DNA from: Actinoalloteichus caeruleus DSM 43889
GTDB taxonomy: Bacteria > Actinomycetota > Actinomycetes > Mycobacteriales > Pseudonocardiaceae
Reading direction: 5' to 3'
NCBI RefSeq assembly: GCF_000429185.2
Contig: NZ_AUBJ02000001.1
Coordinates: 4,216,001 to 4,280,000 of the forward strand
DNA: 64,000 nt
Numbering within the stretch: position 1 is the first letter of the stretch; each line of letters starts with the position of its first letter. Below are positions 1 to 9,323 of this stretch, piece after piece. The translations under genes were made by a program, and so were the position numbers. The notes beneath the pieces are model-generated. The model did no database searches, was not told where the DNA came from, and saw nothing but the letters and a program-made list of their open reading frames with translations.

Positions 1-594
1 TCAGCCGGGAGGGCGCCGCCATCCGTCGAGCACCGCGTCCACGTCGGCGAGGAGCCGGTGGACCAGGGACCCCTCGGGGCGCATCGACCAGTGCAACGCC
101 GAGCCGTTGACCAGGGCCGCCAGTACGGAGCCCGCCACCTCCGGGGCCGGTGCGCCGGGCAGTTCCCCTGCGTCGACCGCGGCGCCGACCAGGCGGCGCA
201 GTTCGGTGCTGACCCGGCCGTACACCTCGCCGAGGAGCTGGCGGAGTTCCGGGTCCTGGAGGTCCGTCCCCAGCGCGGCCAGGTTGTGCGCGGCGGTGTC
301 GGGGTTGTCGAGCGCGCGGTAGGGCGAGGTCGCCGCCGCCCTGACCGCCTCGACCGGGTCGCCGGCGTCCTTCGCGGCGTCGCGCATGGTGGTGCGCACC
401 TCGTCGGCGCTGGCCCGGCTCATCGCGACGAGCAGGCCGTGCTTGGAACCGAACCGTTGGACCAGGGTGGCGGGCACCACCCCGGCGCGGCGGGCGATCT
501 CGGCCAGGGCGAGCCGTCGCGGTCCCAGCTCCGCGAGCGCCGCGCTCGCCGCTCGGATCAGCTGTTCGTCCGTGGTGCTCCTCGGTCTGGCCAC
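1..594 (-). CDS. TetR/AcrR family transcriptional regulator
   Basis: The protein has 197 aa and starts at GTG 594. The N-terminal third is a TetR helix-turn-helix (roughly residues 8-55, with a RRAGVVPATLVQRFGSK recognition-helix region). The rest is the variable helical ligand/dimer domain, whose ligand cannot be read. The start was chosen because the open frame continues far upstream through sequence with no homology, and VARPRSTTDEQ is a normal TetR N-terminus. It is divergent from the ABC transporter at 814, with a long palindrome between them, so autoregulation and control of the transporter is the simplest inference. Confidence 0.88.
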   Translation of the reverse strand: MARPRSTTDEQLIRAASAALAELGPRRLALAEIARRAGVVPATLVQRFGSKHGLLVAMSRASADEVRTTMRDAAKDAGDPVEAVRAAATSPYRALDNPDTAAHNLAALGTDLQDPELRQLLGEVYGRVSTELRRLVGAAVDAGELPGAPAPEVAGSVLAALVNGSALHWSMRPEGSLVHRLLADVDAVLDGWRRPPG

Positions 595-602
595 CCCGTT
601 AT

Positions 603-645
603 TGAACCACGGTTCACAAACGTTTGTGAACCGTCGTTCATGAAC
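603..645. promoter_or_regulatory. TetR-type operator, 26-bp perfect palindrome plus a half-site
   Basis: Positions 609-634 form a perfect palindrome whose core is GTTCACAAACGTTTGTGAAC. A second palindrome, GTTCATGAAC, follows at 636-645, and another GTTCA-like half-site (TGAAC) lies at 604. The position, directly upstream of the TetR start at 594, fits an operator that could block both the regulator and the divergent transporter. Confidence 0.75.
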
Positions 646-813
646 TTGCCGGTACGCCCCCGGGGTGTCGGCCCCCAGGACCTTGCGGGGCAAGTGGGGG
701 TTGACCTCGGGGTGATCACGGATACCCCGGGGGGTCCGTCTCCGACAGGCTGACTCCCGAAGCGACAGCGGACGAGGCGACGCCCGACAGGGGCGGGCGG
801 GGAGTTGGTGACC

Positions 814-1755
814 ATGATCGAGGCACGAGGCCTCACCAGGAGGTACGGCAACAAGGTCGCGGTGGACGACCTGTCGTTCTCGGTGCGGCCGGGGCGGGTG
901 ACCGGCTTCCTCGGGCCGAACGGCGCGGGGAAGTCCACGACGATGCGGATGATCCTGGGCCTGGACCGCCCGACCAGCGGAACGGTCCGCGTGAACGGGC
1001 AGGCCTACCACGAGCTGGACCAGCCACTCCGCCGCATCGGCGCGCTGCTGGACGCGAAGTGGGTGCACCCGAACCGGTCGGCGCGGGCCCACCTGCGCTG
1101 GCTGGCCAGGACGAACCGGCTGCCCGACCGGCGGGTGGACGAGGTGCTGGAGGCCGTGGGCCTCGCGGCCGTCGCGAACCGCCCGGCCGGCGGGTTCTCG
1201 CTGGGGATGTCGCAGCGGTTGGGGATCGCGACCGCGTTGTTGGGGGACCCCGAGATCCTGATGTTCGACGAGCCGGTCAACGGCCTCGACCCCGAGGGGA
1301 TCCGCTGGATCCGTGGCTTCATGCGGGACCTCGCCGCGCAGGGCCGGACCGTCTTCGTCTCCAGCCACCTGCTCTCCGAGATGGCGCAGACGGCCGAGGA
1401 CCTGGTGGTGATCGGCCGGGGGAAGCTGATCAGCCAGTGCACCACGGCCGAGTTCATCGACAACGCCAGCGAGTCCCTCGTGCGGGTGCGGACTCCCCAG
1501 GCGGAGGAACTGCGGGCGGCGCTGGCACGGGCCGACGCCGAGGTCAGGGTCGAGGTCGAGACCGGTGCCCTGCTGGTCTCGGGTGTGACGACCCAGCTCG
1601 TCGGCGAGGTGGCGGCCGCGGGTGGCGTGGTGCTGCACGAACTCGCGGTCGAACGCGCCTCCCTCGAACAGGCGTTCATGCGCCTGACCGACGACGCGGT
1701 CGAGTACCAGACGACCGCCCTGCCCGCTCCCGAACTCGTGACCGCCGGAAGGTGA
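814..1755 (+). CDS. ABC transporter ATP-binding protein (copy 1)
   Basis: A 313-aa DrrA/CcmA-type ATPase. Walker A GPNGAGKST is at residues 34-42, the signature LGMSQ at 130-134, then Walker B (ILMFDEP) and an H-loop (SSHLLSEM). The ATG at 814 was chosen over upstream TTG 805 and GTG 808 because GGGGAG lies 9 nt before it and the paralogue at 2734 starts at the same residue (MIE). It pairs with the permease at 1761 as an ABC-2 type exporter. Long stretches are nearly identical in DNA to the second copy, which points to recent tandem duplication or gene conversion. The substrate is unknown; TetR-linked drug or lipid export is plausible. Confidence 0.9.
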   Translation: MIEARGLTRRYGNKVAVDDLSFSVRPGRVTGFLGPNGAGKSTTMRMILGLDRPTSGTVRVNGQAYHELDQPLRRIGALLDAKWVHPNRSARAHLRWLARTNRLPDRRVDEVLEAVGLAAVANRPAGGFSLGMSQRLGIATALLGDPEILMFDEPVNGLDPEGIRWIRGFMRDLAAQGRTVFVSSHLLSEMAQTAEDLVVIGRGKLISQCTTAEFIDNASESLVRVRTPQAEELRAALARADAEVRVEVETGALLVSGVTTQLVGEVAAAGGVVLHELAVERASLEQAFMRLTDDAVEYQTTALPAPELVTAGR

Positions 1756-1760
1756 GTGCC

Positions 1761-2495
1761 GTGAACCTGATCTCGGCGGAAAGCATCAAGCTCTTCTCCA
1801 CCCGGTCGCCCTGGTGGTGCAACCTCCTCGCGATGGTCCTCCCGGTGGGCTTCGCCACCGCGGCCGTGCTGAGCTGGCCGACCGACGTGCCGATCTCGGT
1901 CACCGAGGTCCAGATGGGTTACCAGTTCGGCATGATGCTGGTGCTGGTCATGGCGGCTCTCGCGGTCACCACCGAGTACCGCTTCGGCACGATGCGCACG
2001 ACCTTCCAGGCCGTGCCGGGGCGGTCCTCCGCGCTGTTGGCGAAGACCGCGCTGGTGGCCGGCGTCGCCGGACTGGTCGGTCTCGTCGCCGCGCTCGGGT
2101 CGTTGGGCGTGGCCTCGGTCCTGCACCCGGTCTCCGATCTCGGGTTGGGGACCGCCGACGAGCTGAGGGCGGTCCTCGGGGTCGCCCCGGTGTTCGTGTT
2201 CTCGGCGGTGATCGCGGTGGCGGTCGGGCTCCTCGTCCGGCAGAGCGCGGGAGCGCTGGCCCTGCTCCTGGTCTGGCCGATGTTGGTGGAACCGCTCGTC
2301 TCGGTCATCCCGACCGTGGGTGAGCACATCCAGCAGTGGATGCCCTTCGTCGCGGCCGACCACTTCCTGCGGGGAGAGCGCAGCATGATCGCCGACCCGG
2401 TGCTCTCCCCGGCCATGGCGCTCGCCTACTTCGCCGCGGTGTCGGTCGGCCTGCTCGCCGTCGCGCTGGTGGTGGCGCGCCGCCGGGACGCCTGA
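1761..2495 (+). CDS. ABC-2 type transporter permease (copy 1)
   Basis: A 244-aa membrane protein with about six hydrophobic segments, beginning VNLISAESIKLFSTRSPWW. Start GTG 1761 aligns exactly with the ATG of the paralogue at 3678 and has GGAAGG 8 nt upstream. An in-frame GTG at 1752 would overlap the ATPase stop as GTGA and is the alternative start. It forms the membrane half of an exporter with the preceding ATPase. The motif EYRFGTMRTTFQAVP is shared with copy 2. Confidence 0.88.
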   Translation: MNLISAESIKLFSTRSPWWCNLLAMVLPVGFATAAVLSWPTDVPISVTEVQMGYQFGMMLVLVMAALAVTTEYRFGTMRTTFQAVPGRSSALLAKTALVAGVAGLVGLVAALGSLGVASVLHPVSDLGLGTADELRAVLGVAPVFVFSAVIAVAVGLLVRQSAGALALLLVWPMLVEPLVSVIPTVGEHIQQWMPFVAADHFLRGERSMIADPVLSPAMALAYFAAVSVGLLAVALVVARRRDA

Positions 2496-2632
2496 GCCGG
2501 CTCCCGGTGGGGGGTGTCCGACCCCCCTCGGCGGGGTACCTCTGCTCCGACGGGCCGGGCCGTGCGGCCCGGCCCTGAGGGAGTGACCGTCCGCGCTGGT
2601 CAGAGCCCGTTCCCTCGTCGGTGAAACACCTG

Positions 2633-2657
2633 GCAAGAAAAAGTGATATCATCTTGC
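2633..2657. promoter_or_regulatory. AT-rich inverted repeat upstream of the second ABC pair
   Basis: GCAAGA (2633-2638) and TCTTGC (2652-2657) form an inverted repeat around the palindrome TGATATCA (2644-2651). It sits in an unusually AT-rich patch about 75 bp before the ATG at 2734. It suggests that copy 2 has its own regulated promoter, different from the operator of copy 1. The binding protein is unknown. Confidence 0.45.
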
Positions 2658-2733
2658 TAGAAGTCACGAGGAGTGATTCGTGACGGCGAGTGCGTCGACC
2701 GGGGTAACCCGTTCGGCCACACGAGGAGGGACG

Positions 2734-3681
2734 ATGATCGAGGTAGAGCACCTCACGAAGCGGTACGGGCGGACGGTCGCGGTGGATGACCTGTCGTTCT
2801 CCGTGCGGCCGGGGCGGGTGACGGGCTTCCTCGGGCCGAACGGCGCGGGGAAGTCCACGACGATGCGGATGATCCTGGGCCTGGACCGCCCCACCAGCGG
2901 AACCGTGCGGATCGACGGGAAGCCCTACCGGGAGCTGGACCGTCCGCTGACCAGGGTCGGCGCGCTGTTGGACGCGAAGTGGGTGCACCCGAACCGCTCG
3001 GCGCGGGCGCACCTGCGGTGGATGGCCAGGACCAACCGGCTGCCGAACCGGCGGGTGGACGAGGTGCTGGAGACCGTCGGCCTGTCGGGGGTGGCCGACC
3101 GGCGGGCGGGAGGTTTCTCGCTGGGGATGTCGCAGCGGTTGGGGATCGCGGCGGCGTTGTTGGGGGACCCCGAGATCCTGATGTTCGACGAGCCGGTCAA
3201 CGGTCTCGACCCCGAGGGAATCCTCTGGATCAGGCAGATCATGCAGCGGCTGGCCTCGGAGGGGCGGACCGTGCTCGTCTCCAGCCACCTGCTGTCCGAG
3301 ATGGCTCAGACGGCGGAGGAACTCGTCGTGATCGGCCGGGGGAAGCTGATCAGGCAGTGCGGTACGGCGCAGTTCGTCGACGAGGCGAGCGGGGCCACGA
3401 TCCGGGTTCGGACCCCGCAGGTGGAGCGCCTGAGGGGTGCGCTCCACCAGGAGGGGATCGAGGTCAGGGACGAGGTCGTCGACGAACTGCCCACCCTCGT
3501 CGTGGCGGGTACCAGCAGCGAGCGGGTGGGGGAGATCGCCGCCGCGCAGGGCGTGGTGCTGCACGAGCTCTCGGTCCAGCGGGGGTCCCTGGAACAGGCG
3601 TTCCTCCAGCTCACGAACGAGGCCGTCGAGTACCACGCGCATGACGGCGCCACCACCGGGAACGAGGGGACCGACCGATGA
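2734..3681 (+). CDS. ABC transporter ATP-binding protein (copy 2)
   Basis: A 315-aa paralogue of the ATPase at 814, with the same Walker A, LGMSQ signature and Walker B. ATG 2734 was chosen because GGAGGG lies 3-9 nt upstream; an open GTG 18 codons earlier lacks this support and the family begins at MIE. It overlaps its permease by ATGA. Divergence from copy 1 is concentrated in the C-terminal third, while the nucleotide-binding core remains nearly identical. Confidence 0.9.
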   Translation: MIEVEHLTKRYGRTVAVDDLSFSVRPGRVTGFLGPNGAGKSTTMRMILGLDRPTSGTVRIDGKPYRELDRPLTRVGALLDAKWVHPNRSARAHLRWMARTNRLPNRRVDEVLETVGLSGVADRRAGGFSLGMSQRLGIAAALLGDPEILMFDEPVNGLDPEGILWIRQIMQRLASEGRTVLVSSHLLSEMAQTAEELVVIGRGKLIRQCGTAQFVDEASGATIRVRTPQVERLRGALHQEGIEVRDEVVDELPTLVVAGTSSERVGEIAAAQGVVLHELSVQRGSLEQAFLQLTNEAVEYHAHDGATTGNEGTDR

Positions 3682-4439
3682 CCCTGCTCGCCGTCGAACG
3701 GATCAAGCTCTTCTCCACCCGCTCGCCGTGGTGGTGCGTGGTGGTCGCGGTCGGTCTCACCGTCGGGTTCACCGCCCTGATGTCGGGCTTCGCCAACGAG
3801 CAGGGCACGGTGACCGTCGGGTTCACCCAGTTCAGTTACCAGTTCGGGCTGATGGTGCTGATGGTGATGGCGGTGCTGGCCGTGACCACCGAGTACCGGT
3901 TCGGCACCATCCGCACCACCTTCCAGACGGCCCCCAACCGGGCCGCGGTCCTGACCGCGAAGGCACTGCTGGTGGCGGTGCTCGCCGGGGTCGTCGCGCT
4001 CGCCGCGGCGTTCCTCTCCTTCTGGGTCAGCGACCTGCTGGCCACCAATTCGGACCTGAGCCTGTCCGGAGCGGACGCCTGGCGCAACGTGGCCGGTACC
4101 GGTCTGGTCGCCTTCCTCGCCGCCGTGCTCTCCGTCGCGGTGGGAATCCTGCTGCGCCAGTCGGCCGCCGCCGTGACGGTGGTCCTCGTGTGGCCGCTGC
4201 TGGTGGAGGGTCTCGTCTCGCTGATCCCGAGGATCGGCCAGGACATCCAGTCGTGGATGCCCTTCGTGGCCGCCCACCACTTCCTGTTCGGCGGGCAGCC
4301 CGACAGCGCGGAGGCCGCGATGATGATGGGCATGTCGGATGTCCCCTACGGCCCGTGGGCGGGCATCGCCTACTTCGGTGCGATCTCGGTGGGCCTGTTC
4401 GTCGTCGCGGTCATCACCGCGAGCCGCCGCGACGCCTGA
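3678..4439 (+). CDS. ABC-2 type transporter permease (copy 2)
   Basis: A 253-aa, six-helix membrane protein colinear with the permease at 1761. It shares the N-terminal IKLFSTRSPWW motif and EYRFGTIRTTFQ. It is translationally coupled to its ATPase by a 4-bp ATGA overlap. The two permeases are more divergent than the two ATPases, which would allow different substrates or a heteromeric transporter (inference). Confidence 0.88.
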   Translation: MTLLAVERIKLFSTRSPWWCVVVAVGLTVGFTALMSGFANEQGTVTVGFTQFSYQFGLMVLMVMAVLAVTTEYRFGTIRTTFQTAPNRAAVLTAKALLVAVLAGVVALAAAFLSFWVSDLLATNSDLSLSGADAWRNVAGTGLVAFLAAVLSVAVGILLRQSAAAVTVVLVWPLLVEGLVSLIPRIGQDIQSWMPFVAAHHFLFGGQPDSAEAAMMMGMSDVPYGPWAGIAYFGAISVGLFVVAVITASRRDA

Positions 4440-4573
4440 GCGGGCCGGTTCCGGCGGTCCTCCACGGCCGGGTGGGCGACCCCGGATTCGTTTGGGAACC
4501 GCCCCGACCGGGGGAACCCCTTCATGAAGTGCTTGTTAACGCGATCGCGCTGACCGGCGCCCTCGTTCGGGAT
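4440..4573. other. Spacer after the ABC genes
   Basis: No gene is visible between the second permease and the terminator hairpin that follows. Confidence 0.5.
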
Positions 4574-4605
4574 ACCCGGGCTGCTCTGGATGGGGCAGCC
4601 CGGGT
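4574..4605 (+). terminator. Rho-independent terminator after the ABC genes
   Basis: An 11-bp perfect stem, ACCCGGGCTGC (4574-4584) with GCAGCCCGGGT (4595-4605), a 10-nt loop and a trailing TTTCTCCTT. It separates the duplicated ABC operon from the gene at 4807. Confidence 0.8.
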
Positions 4606-4806
4606 TTCTCCTTGTCCGGCCGATGGAAACGGAACCTTAACGAAGGGCCCTCCCGGGCTTCCGCGATCGCGTCACCAGGCCCGAATGCCGCTAGTATCGA
4701 AGGTGAAATCAACTGGTGATATACACCGGAAGTACGTGAGGTCGGTATCCGGTCGAACATGGCTCGAAGCAGTAGCTGAACTCCTACCTGGGGGGCAGGA
4801 GGATCG

Positions 4807-5484
4807 ATGACAACGTTGCGACGCAAGCCTGACCCGCAAGAACGTGACGAGGACCCCACCCCGTTCGGCCCCGAGCGTCTCGTCTCCGGGGCAGGATGGG
4901 TTCCCCGACAGCAGCGGACGCCGCCGCGGTCGTGGAGCGACGACGCCGGGGACACCCTCGGCCCCATCGAGCGATCGGTTCCGTGGCCAGAGCCGATGCC
5001 GGAACTGGAATGGTTCCTCGCGCTCGAGGGCAGCGCCGCCGACGGAGCGTCCGAACCCTCCGACGCCAGGAACTCCTGGGTGCACTGGGCATCGGAGGCC
5101 GAGGTGCTCGACCTGTACCGAGGGGCTCTGACCGCCGGCGGTGATCCACCGGCGCCGTGGTGGATCCGCGCCATGCACATCGGGACCCTGGCGTCCAGGG
5201 CCGACGGTTTCGCACTGGAGGACGAGGTGCACGACGTCCTCTCCGAACGCCCGGGCTGGGTCTTCGTCCCCTGGGCCGGCAACGGAAGAAGCCCCTACTG
5301 GGAGTACACCCCCTCCGATGACGGTCGGGCCATCCAGCCCACCACGATCCTCTTCGGCGAACGGCACCCCGGCTTCGTCCTGGTGCTGCCCGCCCACGGC
5401 GTCACCCCGACGCCGGTGCGACCCCTCGGCGGCGTCGCGGGTCTGGTCGAACGCCTCACCGAGATCGGCTCCTGGCGGGTCTGA
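4807..5484 (+). CDS. Unrecognised 225-aa protein
   Basis: I do not recognise a family. The start ATG 4807 has AGGAGG 4 nt upstream. The first 60 residues are charged and Pro-rich and probably disordered. The remainder looks globular, with several Trp residues (WFLALEG, WVHWASEAEVLDLY, PWWIRAMHIGTLASR, GWVFVPWAGNGRSPYWEYTP), and no signal peptide or membrane helix is evident. The 200 bp upstream are AT-richer than average and carry a likely promoter. There is no operon partner. Confidence 0.75.
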   Translation: MTTLRRKPDPQERDEDPTPFGPERLVSGAGWVPRQQRTPPRSWSDDAGDTLGPIERSVPWPEPMPELEWFLALEGSAADGASEPSDARNSWVHWASEAEVLDLYRGALTAGGDPPAPWWIRAMHIGTLASRADGFALEDEVHDVLSERPGWVFVPWAGNGRSPYWEYTPSDDGRAIQPTTILFGERHPGFVLVLPAHGVTPTPVRPLGGVAGLVERLTEIGSWRV

Positions 5485-7097
5485 CGCCGCCGGGAGTCCG
5501 CGCGCTCCACGCGCCTGCCCATCGCCGCGTGTCCTGGTCATGCCGCAGCAGCGCCGCTGCCGGCAGGCACCACCCCTTCGCCTCACCCTCCGCGCCGTCG
5601 TCGGCGTGGACGAGGAGCGTCGGTCGTTTCCCGACTCCCAGTGCCGTGCGCCGACCCGTCGGCCCGCGTCCGGGTTGGCCCCCGTGCGGCGGGCCGGCGT
5701 CGGTTGTTCCTTGGCAGGCGGGGTGCAACGGGTGGTGCCCTGCCGCCCCCGCCTGCCGGTCACCCCACCTCGGACTCCGGCCGCGCGCGACACGGCGGGT
5801 TGCCCGATCCGGGATGTGAGTGCGAGCGCGTCGGGGGGCGAGCGCGCTCACCTCAATGCGATGAATCGCACAAGACAGTATGCCGCGCTACAACTTCCGC
5901 AAATGATCACCCGATAGGTGCCACTAGACACCCCGGTCGCGGGGGTGTCGCACGATCGGGGCCGCTCCTGACGGAGGCGGGCGCCACGAACGCCGTCCGC
6001 CCGCCGGTGGGGCCGTGGAGTGGTGGGTGTGGCCAGCCGGTGAGCCCGTCGCCAGCGCCCACGCCGCTTCGGTACCACGGCGGCGCTCCGTCCACACCGG
6101 ACTACCTGCTCCGGGTGGCCCGCGCGCTGCTCGGGCCGCGCCCCGCGCCGGTGGTGGGCGGAAGGTGAGCGGCTGGCCGGGGTCACGTGGCCGCCTCGCC
6201 GGATCCACCCCCCGCTGCCGGTGCGTGTCCCCGCTCGGCCACCCCACGCACCCTTCGCGGATCGCGCCGGCACGGACGGCTCGCCGGGGGAACACCCGCG
6301 TGCGCCACCACCCGTCGCCGGTTCCGGCGGCCGCACGTCCCTGCCCTGGTGGCTCCCGGTAGAGGAGGACAGTGTGTCGAGCGACCGGCGCCAGGCGGAC
6401 GGGAGGCGGCCAACCCCCGGCGCCCTCGCCGACCGCCGAGGTGGGGCTGGCCCGAGGGCGGACGACCTGATGGGAACGGCGAGCCCGGCCGCCTGGCGGA
6501 CGGGCCTCGCTCCCCCGACGGACCCCTCGGCCTTCGGGCCCGGCCGAGGCCGAGCGAGGAGGGGCCGGGGGTGCCGTGGCGACTCCTCGACCGGCCCCGG
6601 TGCGGGTCGGGTCCCGAGGCCGTGGCACCGGTGCTGATCCGCATGTCCTCGAGGTGGACCGCGCGCTCCGGTCGGGGGCGCCCCTGGTCCTCGCCGCGCG
6701 GCGGCTGACATCCCGAGGCGACCCACCACTTCCCACTCCTGGCTCCCGGGGCCGGTGCCGGACGCGGTGGCGCCGTCGGGCTGCCACCGGTGGTACCACC
6801 ATTCCCGCGCCAGGCACCGGGTCGGTCGGCCCGGCGCTGGGACCGGGTGAACCCGTGCCGCCCCGGTGGTCGGCGAGGTGGTGCCCTCCGGTTCGGCCGC
6901 GGTGGGCGGTCCGTGAGACCGACGGCACCGCCCGTCCACCCGGTTCCAGCCCCGGAGCGGACCTGCGGGGACGGCGTCGCGACGGCGCGCGGGTTTTCGG
7001 GGCGCGGAGCGGCGGGCCCAGCCCGCCGTGGGCGCCCGCGCGACGGATGCCCACCCGTAGCCTGTGAACCGCACGACGTCAGGGAGGACTCGATTCG
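5485..7097. other. 1.6-kb region with no supportable gene
   Basis: Open frames here are Arg/Gly/Pro-rich and show no family resemblance or codon-position bias. The only structure seen is an 8-bp stem, GACACCCC (5927-5934) with GGGGTGTC (5942-5949), inside an AT-richer patch at about 5850-5960. Decayed sequence or an unseen RNA gene are both possible. Confidence 0.5.
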
Positions 7098-9251
7098 GTG
7101 CGTGAACTCGCCGTCGACTTCGGCACGTCCAACACGGTGGCCGCGGTACGCGCTTCTCCCCACGAGCGGCCCAGGCTGCTGGCGGTGGACGGCTGGCAGG
7201 TGCTCCCCTCCGCCGTGTGGCTGGCGCCGGACGGCGAGCTGGTGGTGGGGGTCGACGCCCAACGCCAGGCGCGACTGGACCCGACCCGCTACGAGCCGAC
7301 GCCGAAGCTCCGCGTCGACGAGGTCGAGGTGCTGCTCGGCGACCGGGTGGTGCCCGTCGTCGACCTGATCGCGGCGGTGCTGCGCAGGGTGGCGGGTGAG
7401 GCTCGGCGCCAGCTCGGCGGCGAACCGCACCGGGTCGTGCTGACCCACCCGGCCGACTGGCACCGGATCCGCCGGAACACCCTGCGGGCGGCGGCGAGGG
7501 CCGCCGGTTGGTCGGGGCCGGTCAGCCTCCTCGCGGAACCGGTCGCGGCGGCCGCCCACTTCGCCGAGGTGACCAGCCACGAGCGGGTCGTCCACCCAGG
7601 CCAGGCCCTGGCCGTCTTCGACATGGGCGGGGGTACGACGGACACGGCACTGGTCCACAGGGGACGGGATGACGGGTGGCGGGTGCTGGCCGAGGCCGGG
7701 ACACCGGATCTGGGCGGCGGGGACGTCGACCAGCTGCTGCTGGAGCACATCCGGTCCTCGGTCGGTCCTGACCGGCCGGAGTGGGGCGAGTTGGTCCGCC
7801 CCTCGGGTCCCGCCGCCCGTCGCGCGGCACGAGCACTCGCCGATGACGTCCGCGCCGGCAAGGAAGCCCTGTCCCGGTATCCGCAGACCGACATCCCCCT
7901 GCCGGACCCCCTGCCCGACGCCCACGTCACCCGCGCCGAGTTGGAGGGCCTCGTCCGTCCAAGGCTCGAACGCACCGTCGCGATGCTCGCCGGCACGGTG
8001 GGCACGGCCAGGTCTGACCTGGCCGGGGTCTTCCTCGTGGGTGGGGCGACCCGGATGCCGCTGGTCGCGACCATGATCGGGGAACGGCTCGGTGTGGTGC
8101 CCGTCGCGGTGGAGTCCCCGGAGAGCAGTGTCGCGCTCGGCGCGTTGACCACCCGCGCGGCCAGTGACTTCACCGAACCCGGAGCCCCGCTCGGCGAGGA
8201 ACGTCCGCCCGAGGACGGCGATGCCGTGACGGCGGTGACCCGGGCTACCGGTACCGGTGAGGAGCCGACCCGTCGGCTGGCGGACGGGCCGGCGTCGGCC
8301 GACCCTCGTGGCGCGGCGGCGGGTGGGGCCGTCCCGCCGGGCGCCGAGGCGCCCACCCGGAGCATCCGCGCCGAGGACGGCCCGACCAGTCGGGTCACCG
8401 CGACGCCGGTCGGTGGGCACCCCGCCGTCGCGCCCGCCCAGCCGGCTCCGGGCGCCGCCCCCACCGGCTACCCCGCGACGCGACCGGTCGACGCCAGTCG
8501 CGTCTACCGGGTGGACCAGGCCCCGTGGCAGCCCGCCCCACCAGCCCCACCCGCCCCGCGCGACCGGCGAGGCGGTCACCGCCGCGTCTGGTCGGTGGTG
8601 GCCCTGGTGGCCGTCGTGGTCGCCGTCGCGATCGCGGTGGTCCAGCTGTGGCCGGTGTCCGGCGACGACGTGTCCGGCCAGGACCCGGCCGGCCCCGGGG
8701 ACGGCGGCAGGGCGACCGAGGGCCCACCCGGCACCGCCTCCCGGGTGGCGGAGACCCGCACCCACGAGGCGGAGGATCCAGCCAAGCCCGTCCCCGGTGG
8801 GCGGGTCGACCCGTCGGTCGGCGAGCTGTTCCGGGAGGAGGCGCTCCGGGACTTCGCCGGCTCCGCCGCCGCGGGTGCCGAGGAGTGCGCTCCGGCGGAC
8901 ATGCCGGTACTCGACATGGTCGTGGGGTCCGGGGACGCCGTGACCTGCGAGTACACCGTCGACGGGGTGGGTTGGACGGTGACCTTCCTCTCCGGGAGCG
9001 GAGCCTGTGAGGTCGCGCTGCTCGCGAGCTCGCTCGGGGAGTCCCACGGCGCGGGCACCTGGTCCGGTGGTGGGTACTCCGGTCGTTACCAGTTCGGCAG
9101 CCTGCCCGCCGGGGCCCCCGTGTCGGCGGCGCTCACCTACACGGCCGACGGAGAGCCGCTGTGCGGGGCGGTGGAGCCCTCCGGTGGAACGTCGGTCACT
9201 CCCGAACAGCTGGTCACCTTCTGGGAGGACAATGTGCGTCCGGTGGGGTGA
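7098..9251 (+). CDS. Hsp70-like ATPase with C-terminal membrane anchor
   Basis: A 717-aa protein. Residues 1-350 form an actin/Hsp70 ATPase domain: phosphate-1 motif AVDFGTSNTVAAV at the N-terminus, phosphate-2 VFDMGGGTTDTALV and an adenosine motif FLVGGATRMPLV. There is no Hsp70 substrate-binding domain. Instead a long Pro/Ala-rich linker leads to one membrane helix (about residues 495-518, VVALVAVVVAVAIAVVQLW) and a roughly 200-aa exported domain containing four cysteines. GTG 7098 is preceded by GGGAGG. The architecture suggests coupling of cytoplasmic ATPase activity to an extracytoplasmic sensor or chaperone; its role is unknown. Confidence 0.88.
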   Translation: MRELAVDFGTSNTVAAVRASPHERPRLLAVDGWQVLPSAVWLAPDGELVVGVDAQRQARLDPTRYEPTPKLRVDEVEVLLGDRVVPVVDLIAAVLRRVAGEARRQLGGEPHRVVLTHPADWHRIRRNTLRAAARAAGWSGPVSLLAEPVAAAAHFAEVTSHERVVHPGQALAVFDMGGGTTDTALVHRGRDDGWRVLAEAGTPDLGGGDVDQLLLEHIRSSVGPDRPEWGELVRPSGPAARRAARALADDVRAGKEALSRYPQTDIPLPDPLPDAHVTRAELEGLVRPRLERTVAMLAGTVGTARSDLAGVFLVGGATRMPLVATMIGERLGVVPVAVESPESSVALGALTTRAASDFTEPGAPLGEERPPEDGDAVTAVTRATGTGEEPTRRLADGPASADPRGAAAGGAVPPGAEAPTRSIRAEDGPTSRVTATPVGGHPAVAPAQPAPGAAPTGYPATRPVDASRVYRVDQAPWQPAPPAPPAPRDRRGGHRRVWSVVALVAVVVAVAIAVVQLWPVSGDDVSGQDPAGPGDGGRATEGPPGTASRVAETRTHEAEDPAKPVPGGRVDPSVGELFREEALRDFAGSAAAGAEECAPADMPVLDMVVGSGDAVTCEYTVDGVGWTVTFLSGSGACEVALLASSLGESHGAGTWSGGGYSGRYQFGSLPAGAPVSAALTYTADGEPLCGAVEPSGGTSVTPEQLVTFWEDNVRPVG

Positions 9252-9323
9252 GCGGAGGCGTTGGGCGCCGAACCCGCACCCGACCGGAGGACCAAGCGAG
9301 CAGGGAGAGGAGCGGTCGCAGCG

